Assembly (NCBI GenBank): GCA_964035545.1
Contig: OZ037765.1
Span: forward strand, 620,001-684,000
Length of the DNA stretch: 64,000 nucleotides
Source of the DNA: Bugula neritina
Lineage: Eukaryota > Bryozoa > Gymnolaemata > Cheilostomatida > Bugulidae
Direction: 5' to 3'
The position numbers were made by a program, and so were the translations under genes. The notes beneath the pieces are model-generated. The model saw nothing but the letters and a program-made list of their open reading frames with translations, was not told where the DNA came from and ran no database searches. Positions 25,194 to 37,807 of this stretch are shown piece by piece (positions within the stretch are counted from its first letter, which is position 1; each line of letters opens with the position of its first letter).

Positions 25194-25921
25194 ACAGCAA
25201 CTGTTTCCTGCAGGTTCCTTGGTATTGTTCTTCTATAGTGACATGGTGTGCTTACATTAGCATTGATATCTGATTCATTGTTCTAGTAGAATGACTGCAG
25301 CAGTGTGTAGATGTACTTGACTGATAAACTTTACAATGTGATGCTACTGATAGTAGGAGAGCAGCTATTGGCTGGGAGTTCATGTAAACCTCTGCTCATT
25401 GGCTAATCAACAGGGCACATCTCTCACAGTGTAATGAGCCTTTGAATTGCAACATAAAAATGTAAAAAGCATAAAGTAAATATTAAAATAAATAATTGTT
25501 CCTTTCTTACAAATCATATTATTACGTAATATGATTTCATCAAACAGCAGCTATATTTAGCATGTTTATCGTGTAAGGTAGAAGCTGCTCAAAATAACTA
25601 GGCTTTGTTTAGAATTTTCTGCCTATAGCAACTCATTGTTTATTTTAATACTGATTGTTTGTTTGTTTTTATATTTTGATGTTGCAATTCAACTGAGAGA
25701 TTCACCCTGTTGATTAGCCAATGAGCAGAGGTTTACATGAACTCCCAGCCAATAGCTGCTCTCCTACTATCAGTAGCATCACATTGTAAAGTTTATCATT
25801 CAAGTACATCTACACACTGCTGCAGTCATTCTACTAGAACAATGAATCAGATATCAATGCTAATGTAAGCACACCATGTCACTAGAAGAACAATACCACC
25901 GAACCAGGAAACAGTTGCTGT
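25194..25921. mobile_element. Non-autonomous element with long terminal inverted repeats
   Basis: The left end ACAGCAACTGTTTCCTG and the right end CAGGAAACAGTTGCTGT are inverted copies. Homology with few mismatches runs inward about 260-275 bases, to TTGAATTGCAACAT on the left and its complement near 25660. The unique centre is about 190 bp with no coding potential. No clear target-site duplication is seen. It is a long-TIR MITE or foldback element. Confidence 0.8.
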
Positions 25922-28441
25922 CACGAGATTCAAGATTATAGAGAAAACTAAAATAGAATATTGCAAAGAAAAGCACTATAATAATATATTATATCTCAGA
26001 GCATAACAGCAATTTGTTTTGCAAAAAAAGAAAATATAATGAAAGTATGTATGTAAAATCTAACTTCTATAAGTTTTTATTTGCTGTTTATGAATTTATG
26101 CCAAGGTAATGGTAAAGAATTCTCGACATACTTCATTTATATGCAGTACTCAAATATTCAAATATATCTTAGCCGTCATTCACATATACTGTTTGAGGGT
26201 CTAAACTTTTAAACTAATTCAGTGAGTAAACTGTGTGCTGCATGCAATGAAATTCAACAATATTTATTACTGGTTTTATGGTACCTGAGACTCCAAATCG
26301 TGCCAGCTAGAAAATTCACCAACTTGAGCATCGATTTTTTTTATAAAACAACATAATTTCAGCATCAAAACAGTCAGTAGATTATAACTAAAATATATAT
26401 TTGTGTAGTGCATAAATGAGTGTCAAGAATTTTAAAGAAACTATAGTTATAATTATAATTTTTATTTAGATAATCTATAATAATTCATTTAAATTAGTAT
26501 AATGCACCAGGAATCTTTGCATTTATTTACATTACAATAATGTATGTAGTAATGCTTTTGGTTTATTGTATCTGATTATAATTAAAAATATTTTTAAAAT
26601 AAAACATACAGTAACTGCTGATTGAGCTCCAATTAATCTTTGACTTCAAATTAGTAAAAAGTGTATTATAAATAAAATGTTTATAACATAAAACACTTGG
26701 GCTGTTAATAATATTCAGTAGAAAATATAAAAGTTATTTGTGCAAAAGAGATCCATTAAACAATTGAGTTCACTAAGCTATCCAGTATATTGGAGAATAG
26801 ATATAGTAGCTATAATTTTCCTGATAATAATTTTTCTAATTCAAAACAAAACAACTAAACTTTCAGTGAACAAGTAGACAATAACAAAAGAAAATGTTAA
26901 AGCACTTAATTAGCAAGTCATACTCGGAGTAAACTTATGTAACAATGTAATTATACACTAGGGAGTCAGAACTAACTTATGTAACAAAATAATTATATAA
27001 TTAGGAGTCAGAACTAAAATGGAAGAGTGTAAAGTTATCACATATACTCTAGAGCGTAATTATTTCAAGTTGTAAAAGCAGCATAACGGAATGAATATCC
27101 AACAGTTTATTAAGCATTCAACGTTGCGCTTAGCGCAACGTTCTACTCAAATAGATGATCACATCACGTGATTCTTGCCTATATACGCAACGCAACGACT
27201 GCAATAGTTGTCAATTCATTAATTAGATAACAGCACGCCCTCGCCCATTGGCTGTAGCCTTACGTCTTGGCAGCCCGGATGTTTCAGTGCAGACGTTGAC
27301 CCTACAGTTAGTAGAATAGTAGCGCGCTGGCAATGCAAGTTCCATCGCATAAATAGCAATAAATTTTAATGATATAATTAGCAAAATATAAATGAATTTG
27401 AATTGGAATTAACTTCAAGAGGCACAGGTTAGTTTTGTTTTTCAGTATTTGTATGATTTGAAGCTTTCCTTAAGTATTGTTTATCTATTTCAACTTAATA
27501 ATAAATATTTGGTTTATTTAACATGTTTAGGAGTTTAACAAGTTTGAAATACCAGTGCGTAATCGGTGCATGATAAAATTTATGGCTATGTGTTTACTTT
27601 ATAATAGATTTCTCATAAAATTACAATTTCTTAAGACAGGCTCTCCAGTTATTGATCAGATTGTCACAGGATAGAATCCTAATTTGTAGCTTAAAGTTTT
27701 ACTTTTACTCATAACAGTAATTCACTGCAACTATACTAATTCAAGTCAACTTTGAATACAAGTTCAATCTTTGTTTATATGATACATGCACTAATACTTG
27801 TCTTAACTAATAATTAATTAACTTTGTCTATGGCAGTTATCATTTGTTGTCATTTTTATTATAAACTTTAATATTTTAGTAGACCTACAATGTCATTTCC
27901 TAGAGTCAAACTCACCCTAGCTAGCCACTAAAAAAAGGCAAGAGGTGATTAATCTAAAATCCGCATATATGTTTGAATACTTTACAATGTCATAAATAAT
28001 TTTTGTTTGTTTTGTTTTTAAAAACCTATTATAACTGTATATATTAACCTACTTTTATAGTTTCTTACGGCAGTTGGAATACGTAAAAATAAAGTTACGA
28101 AAACCAACACCAGTACAACTCATCTATAGTTAGTGGCGACGCTACAAAGAGAGTTACTGAGAGCTTTAAATTGGCTTTTTAGTATTTTTGTAAAAAGTTT
28201 TAACTGAAAAGCTTTTTATCAATATCATGCTATATGCCTGGTATGAGTATAATAGCAATACTCATTACGAGTATATATTATAGCTAATCGCATATGAGTT
28301 GCAATATTACTCATAAGCCTTGTTCTGTTTTTAAAGTGAACTTGAAAATATATTAAAAATAATAAATTAAACTGTGTAATGATGCAATCATTATCAACTA
28401 GATTAAACCAGAAAATCACTTCAGTGACAAAATCTCGTCTG
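25922..28441. other. Intergenic, no gene seen
   Basis: AT-rich spacer between divergent genes A and B. A GC-richer island lies at about 27110-27330, with a hairpin at 27120-27142 (AACGTTGCGC, 3-base loop, GCGCAACGTT). No coding exon is supported. Confidence 0.5.
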
Positions 28442-28480
28442 CTGATTGGTTGTTCTACAATATAAAAAGAGCTGCACAAA
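28442..28480 (+). promoter_or_regulatory. Core promoter of lysozyme gene B
   Basis: CTGATTGG, then GTTGTTCTACAATATAAAAA (TATA at 28461-28467), about 106 bases before the ATG. This is the same module as in genes A, E, F and G. Confidence 0.85.
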
Positions 28481-28572
28481 CTGAACTTACCATCAGTTTA
28501 GATACATTCAACCACCTGGTAGCACCAACTATAAAGCCTGTCACTTTCTAGCACCTGTCTCTAGCTTTCAAC

Positions 28573-29902
28573 ATGCATCTGTCTTTAGCTGTGTTGGTTT
28601 GTCTTTCTCTTGCTTTTGTCACCCAGACTCAAGCATATGGTAAGTATACAAATACTTCTTGTAGATTTGTTTTAAATGTATAGAAAATTATAGCAGGTTT
28701 TGTAATAATCATAGCAACTGAAGTTTTATTATTAAATTCACTTGTTGGCTAGACAATGCTATTCTCACTCCCTATTTCTATTTCATACCTCATTAACCAT
28801 ATATTTATATTTCTATATTCAAAACAATAGTATATTAAAGCAGGTTTTTATTGCCGTTTCTGAATACATGCTTTACCAAATAAAAGTTTTAAGTTTAATT
28901 ATATATTTGGTAGATGCGAGCAAAGAATATATGAATTTTAAGCTGTTGTTGTTTTTATTTTAGTTAGCAGTGCCTGTCTGAATTGCATTGGTCGGGTGAG
29001 TTTCTGGTTTAAATTTATTTCACTTAATAAAATAATTATTATTCATTATCGCAAATAATATCAATACTTTGTTTCAAAATTGAAATAATAATGAACTTGC
29101 TGCAGTTAGAACGATAAAGTGAGACCATGTTTGTGTTTTCAGATAGAGGGTGGTGGAAGTGGATGTAATTGGGACGTTGGCTCCTACTCATGTGGTAGAT
29201 ACCAGATAAAGCTGCCATATTACACTGACTGCCGTCAACCTGGATCTGGTGAGATCGATGTGATAAAATTTATTTTTTTTGCAATGACTTTAGTTATTTA
29301 TTATAACAAAATTTATTGAATATTTACATTAACTTTTAATCTGTGAGAATTAATATAATTCTCAAATATTTTTCAGCAAAAGTCTTTTCTTTGTATTCTC
29401 ACAACAATTCTTAGAATATTTGTAAACTGAATTGTTCTACAAACATGTATAAATTATCTTTACTATAGTAATAATATTATATTTAACAATAAATATTATA
29501 AAATTCATAAAGGATACATGAAAATACTTGGATTTAGCATCTTTTTATATCATACTAATTCAGTTTATGTAAACCGTTCAAACTATAATTAAGTCTATAA
29601 TCTTGCATTCACAAAGCGACATAATATAACTCCCTGACTGCAGAGAGTTGTGTTCTCATATTCTGTTTGTTTGACTCACAGGGTGGAAGAGTTGTGCTGC
29701 CAGTGACTCATGTTCTAGAACATGTGTCAGGAATTACATGTCCAGATATGCAAGTACATGTGCTCGTCATCTCGGGAAATCCACTAGTCAGCTGACCTGT
29801 CAAGACTACGGCAGACTTCACAACGGAGGACCCAGTGGCTGCAGCAGATCTGCTACTCTCAGCTATGCTGCTAAAATAGCATCTCGATGCCGACTGAGTT
29901 AA
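28573..29902 (+). CDS. i-type lysozyme, gene B (intact, both catalytic residues)
   Basis: Exons 28573-28639, 28964-28995, 29143-29248 and 29682-29902 have the same lengths (67/32/106/221) and phases as gene A and give 141 residues. The signal peptide is MHLSLAVLVCLSLAFVTQTQ. The mature part reads ACLNCIGRIEGGGSGC, then NWDVGSYSCGRYQIK, then WKSCAASDSC and HNGGPSGC. The catalytic Glu (IE-GG) and Asp (WDV) are kept, with 12 cysteines. It is closely similar to gene A, especially in exon 4. The predicted product is a secreted antibacterial or digestive muramidase. Destabilase-type isopeptidase activity, known for some family members, cannot be judged here. Exon 4 carries several Arg residues, so the mature protein looks basic. 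Confidence 0.93.
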
Positions 29903-31387
29903 AACTCACTAACTCGCTCCTATCGCTTGAAAAAGCATTTACGCTTCTGTGAAGATTTCTTTTGAGTAAAATAAACTAACATACTTCTTAATGTCCTGCA
30001 TATAAAGTAACTGAATAAAAACAGTTCATAAATTTATGAATAATTGATGTAAAACATGTTCCTTCGTTTTGTCCTGTATTGTAGCTGCTGCAATAAAATG
30101 AATAAAATATAGTCACCTAAATTCTTATAATATTTGTTGTATAATGAAACTGCAAATAATTCAAGTTGAACAAAGTAAAAACAAGTTGGATGTTAAGATT
30201 CTGTTTCAATTATTCTGTAAAAATAACTGATGGAAATACAAAACCTCTGTAAGGTGAACACAAGTGAACTACTGGTCTACCCATGCATACTAAAGTACAA
30301 CAGCTATTCTTTACTATACTGAAAACTATACTAATATAAACAGCTTTTTATACTACACTTCCACTTATGGTGATAGATGCACTATAATATATTATAATAT
30401 AGTATAATATGTTTTAATATAATAGTGTATTATATTATTATTATATTATATTATAGTATATTGTAGAAACATGCTTAGTTTCTTCCCAAAAACCTCTTGA
30501 TGACCCACGACACAGCACCCAATCAAAAATTATAATAAAAAGCTTTGTGGCATGGCATAATGACTGCACTTATAGGACACGATTATCTAGCCTTTTTGGC
30601 TGGTAGCAAACTCACAGTGAATAGTTTACGGAAAGCTATTGAAAAAGTTGAAAAAATTAAAAATTAAAAAGAAACGAGCTGTATACATATAATAAGCACA
30701 GTGGACATTAATCTAACGTGGCAATGACTCTCTTAATGCTAGCTCACGTTTCTTTTCCATGTAGCTTTAAGTACCTAACGTAATACGTGAGAGTATTGAG
30801 CTGTATATATATTATAATAAGCATACCACAGTATAGACATTATCTCAAGTACCTAAAGTAATACGTGAGAGTAGCTGGAATAAGTGATCTGGCAGAGAAA
30901 ATGGAATGTACATGTTTTACCCAGCATTGAGATAGAATTCGTGGTGAGATTTTCATGAAATTGTCTTGGAAAGTTATTCATACGTTTCAAATGGAAAAAA
31001 ACCATCCAAATCAAATATGAAATATTACTACAGTCAAGTGTCATACAAAATCTATAATACACACATGAGCTAAGGATGTCCAATCTTCATAGAATAACTA
31101 CATGCATGATTTAAACCAAGCCAGCCTTCATTTGTCAGCATTGCTTTGACTTCAACTAAAGGAACTCTAGTAAAATAAACATATTCTTTTCCCAATATAT
31201 TCTAAATAACTTGTGGGAAAACAATGAAAACAACAAAGTATTTTATAAATAGAAACAAACAGTTTAATCTTATAATACTGTGATTAGTTGACATTAAAGC
31301 TATAATCAGTCTAAAGCACAATGAAATCTGCTTAAATTTCATTGGATGCTTCAAAATTATTTAAAAGTTGAGCAAAGTGGCAATTAA
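29903..31387. other. Intergenic with two imperfect repeat units
   Basis: No exon is seen. At about 30680-30880 a segment with AGTACCTAACGTAATACGTG and GAGAGTA, plus a GCTGTATA...ATAATAAGCA word, occurs twice imperfectly. A TATAATA-rich stretch lies at about 30380-30470. Confidence 0.5.
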
Positions 31388-31460
31388 ATGTGTCACTTTC
31401 AATCACATGCTAGCACTAACTAAGCCTGTCACTTTCAACCACCTGTCTCTGCCTGTCAAC

Positions 31461-33260
31461 ATGTATCTGTTTGCTGTGACTGTTTTCTTCCTTTTTATAT
31501 CAAAGAGCCAGCAGACTTACAATCCCAACTGTAAGTATGACTATATATATTAATGTATACTCATACATTCTACAAAACCAAAGACACAGTACTATAATAT
31601 GTACTATTGCAATATCTAAAATTCATTATAATTATAAGATTCTCTTATATTTTATATATGTTTAAAGATCACATAATAAACCGTAAACATTACACTGCTA
31701 AGTTGTAATATTTTTCATTTCTATATTTTGTAATAACATAATTTTATTTGATGATATAAATTCACTAAACTATTAATCATTTCATTTGTTTCACCAAACT
31801 TCAACATATTTGGCATAATCTATCAGATATTTATACATACCAACACTACTTAAGACTATCCATATGCAGAAATTGTGACGTCATGCTCTATGTTGTGTTT
31901 CAGTCAGCTATCCCAGTGTAGTCAGTAGAGAGTGTATCAGATGTATTGGCAGGGTAAGTGTTCATTGATACTAAAAATAACATTTTAAATATAATTAAAA
32001 TGATAAAAGACTATAAAAATAGACAGGAATTTAATGATTGTTTGTTAAAACTTCTCTTATTTGCAACAAAAAACAATGGGAGCATATCAATGAGTAATGG
32101 TATCTCGTTATATATTTCCATAAACAAGTTAATGTTAAGTTGTGTGATGGTGTTGCCACGGTGATAATCAGCTACTGCTAATAAAAATTCTGATTAAATC
32201 CTTTATTATATTTTTTCCTTAGCAAACAAAAATAAAATATATATTTAAGAATTATTCCTGCAATTAGCCCATGCGTTCACAGTTAACACACTTACAATTA
32301 AATAGCATATAATGTGAATGAAATCAATGGAGAAGCTGAATTCAATTATCAGTATACATAGGAAACACACCTATAGTTAAAAAATTAAATAATAATCAGA
32401 ATATCGCAAAGCATTTTTACAGATATAGTTTAAGAACTGCTGATATTCTAGACGATTACAATGGAATATTATATAAGCGTTGCATCACCCTGAATGTTGT
32501 AGATAGAAGAAGGACCACCAGCTAGCTGTGAGAGAAATGGAAAGGCTGAGGTTGGATGTGGGGATTACCATCTCACAAAGGAGTACCATAAAGAATGTGG
32601 TAACCTTGGAAACGGTAATATACAATGTGCTGTCATGGTATATATTTAACTATACTCCATTATATAGCCAAGCAAATATAGCTCTTATAATCCTCTCAAG
32701 TTTAAACACTATTATATAATAAAGGCCTGTGCATTTTAGAGGGAGTTTTCCTAAACTCTTGCTATTTATACCTACTTTTTACTTGAAGTGTGGGAGTGGT
32801 GTTAATAAAAAACTCAATTATATAGTTCATAACCTCAATAGGTGTTTCTTAACAATTATTCATTTTGTAGTTGACCTAGTAAGGTTTTTAAAAAAATATA
32901 AAAGTTTCTATAACACAGCTATAATTATAGTTTAAGCTACTACAAAATTTAAATAAATTCTTTAATTCAACTGGGTTGCAATTAAGATATTAGCAGTTAT
33001 AACTTGTGCAAAAGTCACTCTCAACATCTAACTTTACAGACTGGCCATTGTGTGGAATATACAATTCGTGTGCTATAGCATGTATTAACACGTACGTAGC
33101 AAAGTATCGGGACATCTGCGCGTACCACGTCAACAAGCCAATCCACCTGCTCACTTGTCAAGACTACGCCAGGATTCACTTTGGGGGACCAAAGGGATGC
33201 CGAGGGTCAACAGCTAAGCTATATGCTGACGCTGTTGCCAGCCTGTGCGAGCTGGACTAG
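31461..33260 (+). CDS. Divergent i-type lysozyme-like, gene C (catalytic Asp absent)
   Basis: Exons 31461-31530 (70), 31904-31953 (50), 32503-32614 (112) and 33040-33260 (221) keep the family phases and encode 150 residues. The signal peptide (MYLFAVTVFFLFISKSQ) and exon 2 are divergent, with an extra FSYPSVVSRE before the first Cys pair. Exon 3 reads IEEGPPASCERNGKAEVGCG then DYHLTKEYHKECG. The Glu is kept, but where the family has Met/Trp-Asp-Val-Gly-Ser there is GKAEVG, so no Asp occupies that place. All 12 cysteines and the FGGPKGC motif remain, so the fold is probably kept without normal muramidase activity. The leader just before the ATG matches the other genes, but the CCAAT/TATA core does not. 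A decayed partial copy is at 59302-59964. Confidence 0.85.
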
Positions 33261-34544
33261 GCTTTGTATTGATTAAAATGCTAATGTAAATTATTATTTT
33301 GTGCTAAAATTATCAACTTTGCTTGTGTTTATTCTCCACTAATGATAAACAGATAATAAGATATTTGAAAGATATATTCAAGTCCTCAGTTTTAAAAGTA
33401 TTTTTATACAAAACTTTGTATATAGCAAGTAAACATGTTATATTAGCATAGCCTGCTATTAAACTACTCTGTGATCTATTTATAGAAAATAATGCATTCC
33501 TTTTGAAACAAGTTTTCATGGATCTATATATACAAGTATATATTATACTATAAATGAAAAAATTATTTCCGTATAAATTTAAACTTTGTAATAAACAAAT
33601 ACCATAACAATGTTGGATTTGCTATTGCCATGTTTATATATAGGATTACATGAAAGGTAGAGCCTAGTTCTTATCAACAATTGCTTATATATATAGCTGA
33701 ACTATTATATAAATTTATAGTTAGCTAATGTTTCATGCTCTAAAATTATGTTGTAGATATCTCACTGTAACATGAGCTTATATCAACAATCAGTCACATT
33801 TTCTATATTTAAAGTCAAACAATAACTTAGTCAGTTACAGAGAAAAGTGAAAGATTATAGAATATTTGAAATTTTTACCATTCAGCAAACAAATAAACTA
33901 ACAATATCTCTTGAGTGATTTTAAACTCACATTGTTTTTGAGCTACAAACACATCTTTGGTAGATTGAAACATTTCCTGTAGTTATTAGAATCTGTTATA
34001 CTATAATAATCAGATATAATGCCAGGGGTATTTTTGGAACTATTTGCTTTATAACCTAATATGTCCTAATTTATTTGTTCATTTGCTAGTTTTTCTTGTA
34101 GCTTAAATTTCAGTTTGAAAACCACAGAAATTACAAACAATAGTTTACAGTTTGCAATGATATTTTAATTTTATAATATTTAATATCTATGGGTCTACTC
34201 CAAAAAATAAAGAATGCGGTATAATGAGACGGAGGTATTGTATATTATTTCAACATGTAATCAAATAAAATAGCCCCATACTTTAAAATAGCTTATTTAG
34301 TAATCAGAAACCTGAGAATACTGTTGGAAATGTATTGTGGCATATTTGCATGTTTTTTTAGTGCAAGTTTTCGTTGTTATAATTTTTACTTAAATATTTT
34401 AATAAAATGCCTTCGCTAGAGTTTCTATAATAATTTTTTATAAATTAATTCTAATTTATATAAAAAAAATTTAGTTAGAATCAAATAAAGTAGTTTGACA
34501 ATGAAATTAATATTTTTGAAAGTTGTCTACCCTCTATATAGTGG
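33261..34544. other. Intergenic; parts shared with other cluster spacers
   Basis: No gene is seen. The segment from about 34040 (TTGCTAGTTTTTCTTGTA..., AAACCTGAGAATACTGTTGG) is homologous to sequence at 40440-40710. The stretch at about 33660-33760 is related in inverse orientation to 58290-58360. These are duplicated flanks of lysozyme blocks. Confidence 0.6.
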
Positions 34545-35213
34545 CAATCAGTTGGTGTTTGTCTTTCCTTTTGGATGTCTTTATAATTCTGCTATAAATG
34601 CTAATATTATACTTTTATGCTGTGGCAGTTTGACATGTTCAATGAATAAGACAGCTACTGAAAGGGATTGAATCAGTAAGATGAGCAGTATATCTAGGAT
34701 ATACAGTAATATATAGTAATATAGAATATACAATAGATAGTAATATAAAATATACAATATATAGTAATATAGAATATACAATAGATAGTAATATAAAATA
34801 TACAATATATAGTAATATAGAATATACAATATATAGTAGTGTAGAATATACAACAATATATAGTAATATAGAATAGACGATATATAGTAATATAGAATAT
34901 ACAATATATAGTAGTGTAGAATATACAGTAATATATAGTAATATAGAATATACAATATATAGTAATATAGAATATACAATATATAGTAGTATAGAATATA
35001 TAATAGATAGTAATATAGAATATATAATATAGATAGTAATATAGAATATATAATATAGATAGTATTATACAATATACAGTAGATAGTAGTGTAGAATATA
35101 TAATATATAGTAGTATAGAATATATAATATATAGTAGTATAGAGTATACAGTAGATAGTAGTATAGAACATACAATAAATAGTACTATATAATATAAAAT
35201 ATACATAGTAGTT
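34545..35213. repeat. Inverted-duplicate segment with 23-24 bp tandem array (copy 1)
   Basis: The unique part (about 34545-34685, GTTTGTCTTTCCTTTTGGAT ...) is the inverse of 48480-48620. It is followed by an array of about 20 units of ATATAGTAATATAGAATATACA type (34686-35213). The array keeps long shadow frames open. Confidence 0.9.
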
Positions 35214-35625
35214 ATATTTACATTATATTTCTTATATATTTATGTTATATATTATATTATATTTACATGTATATTATATGTATCATGCTAATAACAAAAC
35301 TAACTGTTTTAAATGTTATATATTTTTAAAGAAGAATTTCTCCGTTATTTGAAGGTTCATTGAAAAGAGCATTACAAGTTTAGGTATAATACTTTTGCTA
35401 TCATTTTATTTTAGTTCAAAAAGTGAAACTGAAATACAGCTGCTTTAGTAATTTAGTAAATTCAAAACATATTTAAAGTATGTAATTGTTGTTTATAAGC
35501 TATATTGTAAGCAGAAAGCATTTAAATTAATTTATTTTATATAATTAGCTGCATTATATAATCAGACAATCCTATTGCTTGATTATTGTTCAAAGGAGTA
35601 CTGGGCTGTCCTCTATATAGCAGCA

Positions 35626-37657
35626 TTATGGCAGTTTACACTTCTTCCATATTTTCCGAGCATAACTCTTAGTAGATGATGATTTGCAGCCATTACGACC
35701 CCCTTTGTGTATTCTGCCATAGTCTTGGCATGTCAGGTACTCATCGGTCCTTGTAACGAATTGATTCAAACATCTGTCTTCATATTTAGACACGTACCTC
35801 CGAATACATCTTCTCGCGCATGCCTCATTGACAACGCAACTCTTATAATCTGTCAGTCAAAGAAAGCATTAGTTTGAACATGCAGGAAGAATAACACTCT
35901 CTTTCCCTGCAGTTATAAGTTACTATAGATTGTTAAAAGTTCTTTATATGTTATATGATATTGTACTTAGAACTTCTCTTTTATTGTTATAAACATTACA
36001 CTCACTGGTGCTATAATTACCTTAGCATTACAGTGAAATTGGGAAAATGTCTTCAAAATTTATCATTTAATGTTACATAATAATATGTATTTAAAGGATC
36101 TATAGTTTTGAGTGCGTTCATTTGCGTAAATCCCAAATCGGTTTCCATGTGACATGTACTCGTTATATATGAAATACTATACAGCAGGCAAGAAAGATCA
36201 TGAATGATGTTACTGCAATAAATATAACGCATCTGAAATCCTATTAACTATTATAATACTTTTGCATATTCAATAGTAAAACCAAAAACATAAAAACAAT
36301 GTTGAAAAACAACTTCATAGCAACGTAAAAAGTTTTTCTTTGTTAAGATACACTACAAAATTTGAGCATAGTTTATTTATATTTCTACTCACCATCATGG
36401 CAATTATGTCAAACACATAATGTTCTAAGAGACGATATCAAATTAGAACCTTGCTACTTTAACTAGAACTTTAAAGGAATATCTTATAATCTAGCAAACT
36501 TTAGCTATATAACTGCATGGGTTGGCAGCTTGTATATGAAATATGTATCTCACCAGTTCCAGGTTTACCACATTCTATGTAGTATGACTCCGCTATTGCA
36601 TATTTATTACACAAGTAAGAACCGCCGACCCAACTACATCCATTTCCACCACCACTCTCTATCTGCAAACACAAACACTTCAGTTTATTGAAGTTTATGT
36701 ATTTGGCTATAATAGTTTTCTTCATCATATATCTTTACTAACAGTATTATATAGCAGGGAATAGAAATTAGTTCATGTTAGTAAGTAAATAGTAAGCATA
36801 ACGTAGGCCTACTATATGCAGTAACTTACCTTACCAATACAATCCAGACAAGCATTGGTTACTAAAACAAAAAGTAATAAAAGTATATGAAGAGTTTAAT
36901 ATTGTGAAAATAAAACTTCAATTTTGTTTGGAAATTACAAAACAAGTGCTTTTGTTCCAAAAAATAGAAAAAAGGGGGATTGAGGCACTTATAGAACTGA
37001 AACAGATTATAGAACATCCATATAAACTTGAATAACTCCAAAATTATGTCTATGTTGCTATTTGAAAAACAAAAGACTGGAGATTGAAAAATCATTAAAA
37101 GAAATTAAACAAGAGAATGACTCTGAGACTATTTTATATACGTACATTATATATCTATAGCTGAAAAAAAGGTCTAACTGATATATCTACATGTATGTAT
37201 TGCTTATAAGTAAATGCTGAAGGTGAGTCAAATATATTTTATTGCATTTCCACGTTTAATTTGCACATGCATACCGTTTACTATAGGATTAAGTGCAATG
37301 CAGGTGCAAGTCCAGCCACAGTTGAGTTAGAAACATGACAATGTTTGGGGAAAGAAAAAAGTTGCGTGTTGGAAAGATTTCTGAGGTTATAGATAGATAG
37401 CAGAAATATATAGAGTTTATTAGGTGTACTATTATAGAGCTATATGATATTAATGCAAAAATAAGAAGTCGTATTAACATTGTAACAAAAATATTAGGTC
37501 GAGTTATAAAAAGTTTAATTATAATTATTACTATAAAAATAAATTTGAATAATTATATGTTTATAAAGAATGAGTGTTACTTACTGTGCTTGTACGCTTG
37601 AGACTGGGTGACAAAAGCTAGAGAAAGACAAACTAACACAGCTAAAGACAGATACAT
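35626..37657 (-). CDS. i-type lysozyme-like, gene E (catalytic Asp replaced by Val)
   Basis: Exons 37657-37585 (73), 36861-36830 (32), 36662-36554 (109) and 35849-35626 (224) have conserved phases and encode 145 residues. The signal peptide is MYLSLAVLVCLSLAFVTQSQ. The mature part reads NACLDCIGKIESGGGNGC then SWVGGSYLCNKYAIAESYY. The Glu is in place, but the Asp position (W-D-V-G-S in genes A and B) is W-V-G-G-S, and the Gly after the fourth Cys is Asn. All 12 cysteines are present. Exon 4 ends KIWKKCKLP-stop and is more basic than in A or B. It is probably folded and secreted but altered in activity, perhaps a cell-wall-binding or isopeptidase form (inference). Gene G is its closest relative here. 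A Ty3/Gypsy fragment abuts its promoter. Confidence 0.88.
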
Positions 37658-37739
37658 GTTGACAGGCAGAGACAAGTGCTTGAAAGTGACAGGCTCAGTC
37701 AGAGCTAGCAGGTGGTTGAATGTATCAAAACAGTTTGTG

Positions 37740-37775
37740 CAGCTCCTTTTATGTTGTAGAACAACCAATCAGGAG
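37740..37775 (-). promoter_or_regulatory. Core promoter of lysozyme gene E (variant TATA)
   Basis: Minus strand: CTGATTGGTTGTTCTACAAC followed by ATAAAAGG. The TATA word is ACATAAAA instead of ATATAAAA. CCAAT is at 37764-37768 on plus. Retroelement sequence begins about 40 bases further upstream. Confidence 0.8.
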
Positions 37776-37807
37776 ACACAACTGACTTTGTTGTTTGTTG
37801 TTTGACC

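Noticed and set aside
34581-35206. Two long minus-strand Tyr/Ile-rich frames (170-196 codons)
   Set aside because: Translation of the 23-24 bp TATAGTA tandem array, with no start context, splice sites or protein-like composition. The same applies to 48115-48393 and 48744-49022.
37705-37807. Reverse-transcriptase frame continuing into the gene E promoter as a fusion protein
   Set aside because: The last codons translate the conserved CCAAT/TATA promoter of the lysozyme gene on the same strand. The open run is accidental.
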